In this document: in pieces, positions 58,203-64,000 of the stretch
Layout: each line of letters opens with the position of its first letter
How positions within the stretch are numbered: the first letter of the stretch is position 1
DNA from: Burkholderia cepacia GG4
GTDB taxonomy: Bacteria; Pseudomonadota; Gammaproteobacteria; Burkholderiales; Burkholderiaceae
DNA length: 64,000 nt
Direction: 5' to 3'
Assembly (NCBI RefSeq): GCF_000292915.1
Contig: NC_018513.1
Coordinates: 930,001 to 994,000, forward strand
Translations under genes and position numbers: made by a program
Notes under the pieces: generated by a model
Databases searched by the model: none
What the model saw: the letters and a program-made list of their open reading frames with translations, nothing else
Told to the model about the DNA's origin: nothing

Positions 58203-59601
58203 ATGACACCCGAACTCGCATTGACCCGACTGTGGCAACTCGCGCACGGCGATCCCGGCGCGCTCGCCCGCGTGGCCGTGACGGGGCAGGACCCGACATT
58301 GCCGTCGACGTTCCATGTCGGCACGCTGGCCGCTGCGACGATCGCGGCAGCCGGGCTCGCGGCGGCCGAATGCCACCGGCTGCGCACGGGCGTCGCGCAG
58401 CGCGTCGACGTGTCGGTGCGCGACGCGCTCGTCGCGTTCCGCAGCGAACGCTACCTGCGCGTGGACGACGGCCCGCCGCCGGAGCTGCGCCATCCGGTGA
58501 CGGGCTTCTACGCCACGCGCGACGGGCGCTGGGTCCAGCTGCACGCGAACTTTCCGCATCACCTGCACGGGATTCTCGACGTGCTCGGCTGCGGCGCGGG
58601 GCGCGACGAAGTCGCGGCGGCGATCCGGACGTGGGATGGTGCGACACTCGATACCGCGCTGGCGGAGGCCGGCCTGTGCGCGGCATTGATCAGAACCCCT
58701 GACGAATGGGCCGCGCACGACCAGGCGCGCGCGCTCGCGTCGCTGCCGCTGTTCGAGATCGAGCGGATCGGCGAGGCGCCCGTCGAGGCGATCGGCCGCG
58801 GCGAGCCGGACCAGCCGCTCGCGGGCGTGCGCGTGCTCGATCTCACGCGCATCATCGCGGGGCCGGTCGCGGGCCGCACGCTGGCATCGCACGGCGCGCA
58901 GACGCTGCTCGTCAACGGCCCGCATCTGCCGAACATCGCGTCGCTCGTGATCGACAACGGGCGCGGCAAGCGCTCGACGTGGATCGACCTGCGCGAGGCG
59001 GCGGGCGTCGCTGCGCTGCGCGACCTCACACGCAACGCCGACGTATTCCTGCAGGCATATCGCCCGGACGCGCTCGCCGCGCGTGGGTTCTCGCCGCAGG
59101 CGCTCGCGGAGCTGCGACCCGGCATCGTCTGCGTGTCGGTGTCCGCGTACGGGCATGCGGGGCCGTGGTCGAAGCGGCGCGGCTTCGACAGCCTCGTGCA
59201 GTCGGCGAGCGGTATCGCGTCACAGGAGCAGCATGCCGCGCAGGCGGACGGCCCGCGTCATCTGCCATGCCAGGCGCTTGATCATGCGACGGGTTATCTC
59301 GCGGCGTTCGGCGCGATGATCGCGCTCGCACGCCGCACGCCGCGCGACGGAAGGGGGAAGCTGGCACGTGCGGCTGTCGCTCGCGCAGACGGGGCGCTGG
59401 CTGCAATCGCTCGGGGTGGTGCCGGACGGTCTGCACGCGCCGGATTTCACGCGTGACGACGTGCGCGACCGGCTCGACCGAACGCCATCGCCATTCGGCA
59501 CGATCGACGCGGTGCGTCCGGCCGAGCGCCTGTCGGCGACACCGCCGCGCTTCGCGCGGCCGCCCGTGCCGCTCGGCACGGACCAAGCGCGCTGGCTGTG
59601 A
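58203..59601 (+). pseudogene. CaiB/BaiF-type CoA-transferase, frameshifted by a 7-bp duplication
   Basis: The first frame (58203 to about 59335) encodes a CoA-transferase III with PLAGVRVLDLTRIIAGPVAGRTLASHGAQ in the middle, GFDSLVQSASGIA and LDHATGYLAAFGAMIAL. After codon 376 it goes out of phase and would stop at 59458 after an alien tail. The correct C-terminus (EGGSWHVRLSLAQTGRWLQSLG to LGTDQARWL, stop 59599-59601) continues in another frame. The shift is caused by an exact duplication of GCACGCC (59328-59334 and 59335-59341); removing one copy restores a 463-residue protein. It is divergent from the citrate synthase-like gene. It is either a recent inactivation, a phase-variable allele or a sequence error. 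Confidence 0.88.
59328..59341 (+). repeat. 7-bp tandem duplication causing frameshift
   Basis: GCACGCC occurs twice in direct succession. One copy is what the reading frame of the CoA-transferase needs (LARRATEGGSWHV). Confidence 0.9.
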
Positions 59602-59610
59602 GCGCCGGCC

Positions 59611-60387
59611 TTACTTGCGCAGCTCGACGACGAAGTCGTAATAGTCGTTGCGGCAGTAGGTATCGGTCAGCTCGATCGCGCGCTGGTCGGCCGTATAGCC
59701 GATCCGCGTGATCAGCAGCAGCGCGTCGTGCGGCGCGATGCCCATCTGTTGCGCGATCTCGTCGGTCGCGTTGACCGCGCGGAAATGCTGCAGCGCGCGC
59801 ACGATCGGCGTGCCGCGTGCTTCGAGATAGCTGTACAGCGAACCGCCGATCGCTTGCGGATCGGGAATCAGCGTCGCAGGAAACGTCGAGTTCTCGACGG
59901 CCATCACGATGCCGTCGGCAAGGCGCAGGCGCTTGAGCCGCGTGACCGATGCGGCCGGCGACAGGCCGAGCTGGATCACCTCGTCGCGGTTCGCCGGCTG
60001 GATCTCGCGCTCGAGCCATTGCGAGCTCGGCTTGAAGCCGCGGCGCTCGAGCATCTCGCTGAAGCTCGACAGTCGCGACAGCGGATCCTCGTAGCGCGGC
60101 TGGATGAAGTTGCCGGCGCCCTGCGTGCGGCGGATCAAGCCCTGTTCGACGAGCAGCGCGATCGCCTTGCGCGCGGTGATGCGTGACACGCCGAGTGCTT
60201 CGGACAGCACGCGTTCGGACGGCAGCGCCTCGCCGGCCGCCCAGCGATTGTCGTGGATCGCGTCGCCGAGCTTGCGGGCGAGCTGCAGGTAGAGCGCTGT
60301 GTCGTTGTCGGGGTCGGGGCGCAGGTCCTGCCAGCGGTCGTCCGTGGGTGCCTTCATGGAATGGGTATCGATCAGGTTGCGTGCCAT
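59611..60387 (-). CDS. GntR-family regulator, HutC/UTRA type
   Basis: The 258-residue protein has a GntR winged HTH (LPSERVLSEALGVSRITARKAIALLVEQGLIRRTQGAGNFI, about residues 54-94) and a UTRA ligand domain (residues 115-255, with FSEMLERRGFKPSSQWLE and LADGIVMAVENSTFP). UTRA regulators of this kind control amino-sugar or histidine use (NagR/HutC); the target here is not clear. An internal Met 10 residues in (60357) is an alternative start. It is divergent from the aldo/keto reductase. Confidence 0.9.
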   Translation of the reverse strand: MARNLIDTHSMKAPTDDRWQDLRPDPDNDTALYLQLARKLGDAIHDNRWAAGEALPSERVLSEALGVSRITARKAIALLVEQGLIRRTQGAGNFIQPRYEDPLSRLSSFSEMLERRGFKPSSQWLEREIQPANRDEVIQLGLSPAASVTRLKRLRLADGIVMAVENSTFPATLIPDPQAIGGSLYSYLEARGTPIVRALQHFRAVNATDEIAQQMGIAPHDALLLITRIGYTADQRAIELTDTYCRNDYYDFVVELRK

Positions 60388-60514
60388 TCTAAGTCATCAT
60401 GCGGCGCCGTTATAGCCGGTTTTTGCCGTGCGACAGGCGGGCAGGGCGCCGATTGACTACACTGGCCCATGCTTCGGCCGCGGCGCGCGGCCACCTATCC
60501 GCAGCGAGGAGCGC

Positions 60515-61360
60515 ATGACAGACACGATCGGCACGGTCGTCCTGCCGGACGGCGAGACGATCCCGAAGCTTGGCCTGGGGACCTGGGAAATGGGGGAGCG
60601 GCCCGCGCGGCGCGCGGACGAGATCGCTGCGTTGCGAGAGGGCATCGCGCTCGGGATGACGCTGGTCGACACCGCCGAGATGTATGGTGAGGGTGCGACC
60701 GAGGAACTCGTTGGCGACGCATTGGCCGGCTTGCGCGACGATGTGTTCCTCGTCAGCAAGGTGTACCCGCATCATGCGAGCCGGCGCGGCGTCGTCGCCG
60801 CGTGCGACGCGAGCCTCAAGCGCCTGCGCACCGATCGCCTCGACCTGTACCTGCTGCACTGGCGCGGCTCGGTGCCGCTCGAGGAGACGGTCGAGGGGTT
60901 CGAGGCACTGCGGCGTGCGGGCAAGATTCGCCACTGGGGCGTCAGCAATTTCGATACGGCCGACATGGCCGAACTTGTCGACGAAGCGGGCGGCGGTGCG
61001 TGCGCGACCAACCAGATTCTCTACAACATCGCGCGACGCGGCCCGGAGTTCGACCTGCTGCCGTGGCTTGCCGACCGCCGGATGCCGGCGATGGCCTACA
61101 GCCCGGTCGATCACGGGCGGCTGCCGAAGCGCTCGCCGCTCGACGAAATCGCGCGGCAGCGGGGCGTGTCGGTAACGCGTGTCGCACTCGCGTGGGTGCT
61201 TGCGCGGCCGTGCGTGTTCGCGATTCCGAAGGCATCGCGGATCGAGCACGTGCGCGACAATCGCGCCGCGCTCGATCTCGTGTTGAGCGATGACGAGCGC
61301 GCGCAGCTCGACGGCTATTTCCGTCCGCCGCGCAGCAAGCGCGCGCTCGAGATGCTCTGA
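60515..61360 (+). CDS. aldo/keto reductase
   Basis: The 281-residue TIM-barrel oxidoreductase has the catalytic tetrad: Asp and Tyr in LVDTAEMYGEG (about residues 50-60), Lys in VFLVSKVYP (about 78-86) and His in LYLLHWRG (about 115). GKIRHWGVSNFD and IPKASRIEHVRDN are typical of the family, and the C-terminal part binds NADPH. Substrate unknown. GAGGAG precedes the ATG. Confidence 0.92.
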   Translation: MTDTIGTVVLPDGETIPKLGLGTWEMGERPARRADEIAALREGIALGMTLVDTAEMYGEGATEELVGDALAGLRDDVFLVSKVYPHHASRRGVVAACDASLKRLRTDRLDLYLLHWRGSVPLEETVEGFEALRRAGKIRHWGVSNFDTADMAELVDEAGGGACATNQILYNIARRGPEFDLLPWLADRRMPAMAYSPVDHGRLPKRSPLDEIARQRGVSVTRVALAWVLARPCVFAIPKASRIEHVRDNRAALDLVLSDDERAQLDGYFRPPRSKRALEML

Positions 61361-61386
61361 CAGCACCGGGTCAGGCGGCGCTTCGG

Positions 61387-61788
61387 TCAGTGGCCATGGC
61401 CACCGGCCGATCCGCCGTTGCCGCCGTTGCCGCCGGCACTGCCATTGCCGTTGCCATTGCCGACGCCGTTGGCACCGCCGTTGCCGGCGCCGCCACTGCC
61501 ATTGCCATTGCCGTTGCCGCCGCCATTACCGTGGCCACCGGTGCCATGACCGCCAGCGCTGCCGCCGCTACCGCCGCTACCACCGCTACCACCGCTACCA
61601 CCGCTACCACCGCTACCACCGCTACCACCGCTACCACCGCTGCCGTGGCCACCGGTTCCATGACCGCCGGAACTGCCGCTGCCATTGCCATTGCCGTTGC
61701 CGTTGGCACCGCCGTTGCCGGCGCCACCACTGCCGTTGTATCCAGCGGGTCCGGCGATGCGGTGCGCGGGGTGGCCCGTGTGCCGCAT
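61387..61788 (-). CDS. Gly/Asn/Ser-rich repeat reading frame, probable gene fragment
   Basis: This 133-codon frame is almost entirely Gly, Asn, Ser and His: GNGGANGNGNGNGSGSSGG, a block of GGS triplets, then a second GHGTGGHGNGGGNGNGNGSGG and C-terminal SAGGHGH. It has no signal peptide; an in-frame TAA lies at 61804-61806, just upstream of its ATG, and no ribosome binding site is obvious. The amino-acid make-up matches the secreted glycine-rich protein 400 nt further right on the same strand, so it is probably the detached C-terminal half of that gene or of a paralogue. Confidence 0.5.
   Translation of the reverse strand: MRHTGHPAHRIAGPAGYNGSGGAGNGGANGNGNGNGSGSSGGHGTGGHGSGGSGGSGGSGGSGGSGGSGGSGGSGGSAGGHGTGGHGNGGGNGNGNGSGGAGNGGANGVGNGNGNGSAGGNGGNGGSAGGHGH
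61567..61638. repeat. 9-bp tandem repeat, about eight units
   Basis: GCTACC(G/A)CC units follow one another from 61567 to 61638; on the minus strand each encodes Gly-Gly-Ser. The repeat keeps the frame. Confidence 0.88.
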
Positions 61789-61839
61789 CCGGTAAGACGC
61801 AGGTTAGCGGCGCGTGCCCCGGCGGGTGTTACGCGGGGC

Positions 61840-61890
61840 GGTTACCGGGTTACGGCGCATTACAGTTCCCTTGCGCCGTAACCCGCAGTA
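61840..61890 (+). promoter_or_regulatory. palindromic regulatory region upstream of the truncated response regulator
   Basis: A perfect 12-bp inverted repeat is formed by 61847-61858 and 61873-61884 with a 14-nt spacer (ATTACAGTTCCCTT). Further GTTAC/GTAAC elements flank it (61841-61845, 61887-61891). The site is 65-100 nt upstream of the response-regulator ATG and looks like an autoregulatory operator. Confidence 0.6.
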
Positions 61891-61949
61891 ACCCTTTCGT
61901 CCCTTTGTATCGTTCTTCGACTCCGCGCTTGCGCGGTAAACTTCGAGCC

Positions 61950-62250
61950 ATGACTACCCAGATCCTCATCGTCGACGACGACCAAGAACTCCGAGACCTG
62001 CTGCGCGACTATCTCGTGCGCCAGGGGATGGAAGTGTCCGTGCTGCACGACGCGGCGTCGCTCGAGAAGCGCCTCGAGCGCGAGCGGCCCGACCTGATCG
62101 TGCTGGACCTGATGATGCCGGGCGTGGATGGCCTGACCGCGCTGCGCCAGCTGCGCGCGGCCGGTGACGACATCCCCGTGATCATGCTGACCGCGCGTGC
62201 GGACGACGTCGACCGCATCGTCGGGCTCGAACTCGGTGCGGACGAAATCG
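61950..62250 (+). pseudogene. OmpR-type response regulator, truncated in the receiver domain
   Basis: The ATG at 61950 starts a canonical receiver domain: ILIVDDDQELRDLL (acidic pocket), LIVLDLMMPGVDGL with the phospho-acceptor Asp near residue 52, VIMLTARADD with Thr near 81 and GLELGAD near 95. Normally the sequence would go on with DY..KPF and a DNA-binding domain. Here it diverges at about 62247-62260 and runs into the repeats of the opposite-strand glycine-rich gene, giving a His/Lys/Arg-rich nonsense tail up to 62621. The conserved Lys and the whole output domain are lost, so it cannot act as a normal regulator. Confidence 0.85.
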
Positions 62251-62961
62251 ACTATCGCCGCTGCCACCATGGCCGCCACCGGAAGCACCACCACCGGAAG
62301 CACCACCACCGGAAGCACCACCACCGGAAGCACCACCACCGGAAGCACCACCACCGGAAGCACCACCACCGGAAGCACCACCACCGGAAGCACCACCACC
62401 GGAAGCACCACCACCGGAAGCACCACCACCGGAAGCACCACCACCCGAACCTCCGCTGCCGGAAGCATTGCCGCCGCGGCCTGTACCACCCGAGCCGCTC
62501 GTACCGCCCGTCGTACCGCCCGTCGTACCGCCCGTCGTACCGCCCGTCGTACCGCCGGCCCCTGCGGGACCGACGGCGCCATTGCCGTTGTTTCCGCTGC
62601 TGCCCGGGCTGCCGCCGCTAGTGGTCCCGCCGGCACCGTTGCCACCGATGCCTCCGCTTGCATACACGTGCACCGCGCAAGCGGTCGGGTTGGCAGCACA
62701 TGGCGACGCGTTCTCGGCCAACGTCATGACTGCGTCCGCGCCAGCGTCCGCATTGGCCACGCCGTCGGGCGCCGTATTCTGCTCGACCTGGACTGATGGG
62801 GTAGTGGAAGTGTCGTCACCCGGCAGCGCAGTAACCGGAACGACGGTTGTCATGTCCTGCGCGACGGCATACGAACAGCAGCACGCAAACGCGGCTGCGG
62901 CCAGCAGGGTCGTGCGATAGCACCGTCCTGCCGTGCGGGACAGTTGTTTCGTTCTGCTCAT
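62182..62961 (-). CDS. secreted glycine-rich repeat protein, probably truncated at its C-terminus
   Basis: From the ATG at 62961, preceded by GGGAGA, the protein starts with a signal peptide (about 28-38 residues, ending SYAVA before QDMTT), then a 70-residue unique region with two Cys (PCAANPTACAVHVYA), then GGIGGNGAGGTTSGG, a GGTT block and eleven GGGAS-type pentapeptides. After about position 62260 the frame runs antisense to the response regulator (SRFRPHRVRAR...) for 25 codons, which is clearly not authentic. It resembles cell-surface or biofilm-matrix Gly-rich proteins, but no family name applies. Confidence 0.65.
   Translation of the reverse strand: MSRTKQLSRTAGRCYRTTLLAAAAFACCCSYAVAQDMTTVVPVTALPGDDTSTTPSVQVEQNTAPDGVANADAGADAVMTLAENASPCAANPTACAVHVYASGGIGGNGAGGTTSGGSPGSSGNNGNGAVGPAGAGGTTGGTTGGTTGGTTGGTSGSGGTGRGGNASGSGGSGGGASGGGASGGGASGGGASGGGASGGGASGGGASGGGASGGGASGGGASGGGASGGGHGGSGDSRFRPHRVRARRCGRRRPHARSA
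62281..62445. repeat. 15-bp tandem repeat, eleven units
   Basis: GGAAGCACCACCACC is repeated eleven times without change from 62281 to 62445. On the minus strand each unit encodes the pentapeptide Gly-Gly-Gly-Ala-Ser. Confidence 0.95.
62499..62558. repeat. 12-bp tandem repeat, five units
   Basis: TCGTACCGCCCG is repeated about five times from 62499 to 62558, the last copy slightly changed. On the minus strand it encodes Gly-Gly-Thr-Thr. Confidence 0.9.
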
Positions 62962-63243
62962 TATGGTCTCCCGATGCGCGCGGTGCCTCGTCATACGCGA
63001 TCATCAACGTGTGATGCAGGGGACCAGCAACGATGCGTTGTCGTTTCGGCGGCCGACGCGTGTCGGACCGGCGCCGGAGGCCAGCCGCGAACACGAATCG
63101 GCACGCGGGCCCGCCGTGCGAATCCCCAACTGCGAGATTCGTGCCACCGGTCGGCTATGCCCGTGGCGCAAGGCGTGCGCATACCGCGCGACAGCCCATG
63201 AAACACCGTTGTGAGGTTTTTGTTTCTGAAATGAAACGTCTGA

Positions 63244-64000
63244 CTACGCTTGGCGCGCAGTTGTGTCGGCCGCACGCGACCAGCGATGGCACAGGATCGA
63301 CGCGATCCAGCCGACGAGAAACAGCGCGACGATGCCGTAACCGATCGTGCCGAAGCGCCCGCCGAGCGCATCGAGCGCATCGCGTACGGAGCCTGTCAGC
63401 GACAGCTTGTCGGCGAGTAGGCCGGCGGCCTCGATCCCGCCGACCGCCAGCGCGACGGCCGCCGACACCAGCGTGATGCTCGCGTTATAGAGCAGCTTGC
63501 GCTGCGGATCGTCCATCGCCCATCCATACGCATGAATCATCAGCACATTGTCGGTCGAGTCGATCAGCGTCATCCCGGCGGCGAACAGCGCGGGAAACAG
63601 CATGACCGCATAGACCGGCAGCGCGTGGCTCGCCTGCGCGGCCGCGATCGCGAGCAGCGCGATTTCGGTTGCAGTATCGAAACCAAGGCCGAACAGCACG
63701 CCGACCGGATACATGTGCCAGCTCTTCGACACGAACCGGAATAGCGGGCGCAGCAGCCGCGACACGAGGCCGCCCGCGCGATGCGTGTGCGCGGCGCCGT
63801 GGGCATGGTCCGGTGCGGCGCGATAGCGCCGCCACACGTCACGCAGGATCATCAGGTTCATGCACGCGAGCACCAGCAGGAAGGTTGCCGATACGGCCGT
63901 GCCGATCGTGCCGCCGATCTCGCGGAACGCGTCGAAGCGGTCGCACAGCGCGAATGCGGTCAGCGCAATGCCCAGCGTCGCGGCGATCACGATCGTCGAG
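63244..64000 (-). CDS. NiCoT-family nickel/cobalt transporter, partial (5' end beyond the window)
   Basis: The visible 250 residues are the C-terminal two thirds of a HoxN/NixA-type permease. The second NiCoT signature FGLGFDTATEIALL lies near 63660-63700, followed by LFPALFAAGMTLIDSTDNVLM and several membrane helices. A His-rich loop (DHAHGAAHTH) precedes it. The first signature (H-A-V-D-A-D-H-I) would be outside the window. It imports Ni2+ or Co2+ for hydrogenase, urease or cobalamin enzymes. Confidence 0.92.
   Translation of the reverse strand, partial: STIVIAATLGIALTAFALCDRFDAFREIGGTIGTAVSATFLLVLACMNLMILRDVWRRYRAAPDHAHGAAHTHRAGGLVSRLLRPLFRFVSKSWHMYPVGVLFGLGFDTATEIALLAIAAAQASHALPVYAVMLFPALFAAGMTLIDSTDNVLMIHAYGWAMDDPQRKLLYNASITLVSAAVALAVGGIEAAGLLADKLSLTGSVRDALDALGGRFGTIGYGIVALFLVGWIASILCHRWSRAADTTARQA

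Noticed and set aside
61371..61730. A long Ala/Val-rich minus-strand frame (AVVAVVAVV) next to the Gly-rich frame
   Set aside because: It is the same 9-bp repeat read in another frame; the Gly-Gly-Ser frame matches the neighbouring secreted protein.
62281..62445. Repeats that could be taken for a CRISPR array
   Set aside because: The 15-bp units are contiguous, have no spacers and encode Gly-rich protein in frame.

Overview
The window is a high-GC (about two thirds G+C) stretch of a betaproteobacterial chromosome. Codon use and gene order (argF, DUF3579, rpsT, murJ; tsaE/queG/ogt/xerD; lpxK/Trm112/kdsB/adk; divergent kynBUA and kynR) fit Burkholderia, most likely chromosome 1 of a Burkholderia cepacia complex strain. 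This assignment comes from recognised protein families and gene order, not from a database search. I saw no rRNA, tRNA, insertion sequence, prophage or CRISPR array. Genes are densely packed and nearly all are intact; the clear exceptions are in the last 6 kb.

Layout. 1-5.5 kb is the end of a polyol uptake and catabolism locus: the tail of an HAD phosphatase, an ABC transporter ATPase, a SorC-type regulator, xylulokinase and a D-arabinitol-type dehydrogenase, with a 45-bp inverted repeat upstream of the dehydrogenase. 5.7-12.4 kb is a LysR-controlled aromatic 2-oxoacid cluster: benzoylformate decarboxylase, aldehyde dehydrogenase, a ketopantoate-reductase-family protein (possibly a D-mandelate dehydrogenase) and an aromatic-acid MFS carrier. 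12.4-16.5 kb is the kynurenine pathway (kynB-kynU-kynA) with its Lrp-type regulator kynR and a flavin reductase. 16.8-18.9 kb pairs a methanethiol-oxidase/SBP56 gene with a translationally overlapping membrane protein. 19.5-32.3 kb holds repair and housekeeping genes: msrA, a DUF72 protein, a cyclopropane synthase-like methyltransferase, pdxH, tcdA, a thioredoxin-TPR co-chaperone, a pirin, a DMT exporter, amiC, tsaE, queG, ogt and xerD.

32.3-48.9 kb carries an acyl-CoA ligase, a YbaK deacylase, plsY, yajQ, murB, argF, DUF3579, rpsT, murJ, a SirB1-type protein, an SDR dehydrogenase, adk, kdsB, Trm112, lpxK, xseA and sodB, with five clear intrinsic terminators, most placed to serve convergent genes. 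49-56.8 kb has chrA, a Crp/Fnr regulator, a DUF962 membrane protein, a second KPR-family gene, a methyltransferase, a degenerate EAL protein, an MdtD-like efflux pump and a DUF2917 protein.

56.8-64 kb is the unusual part. A citrate synthase with an N-terminal DNA-binding domain faces a CaiB-type CoA-transferase gene that is frameshifted by an exact 7-bp tandem duplication. After a GntR regulator and an aldo/keto reductase comes a locus where an OmpR-type response regulator, with an intact palindromic promoter region, stops abruptly in its receiver domain and runs into the 15-bp repeats of an oppositely oriented, secreted glycine-rich protein. A second block of Gly/Asn repeats lies on the other side of the truncated regulator. 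A NiCoT metal transporter runs off the right edge.
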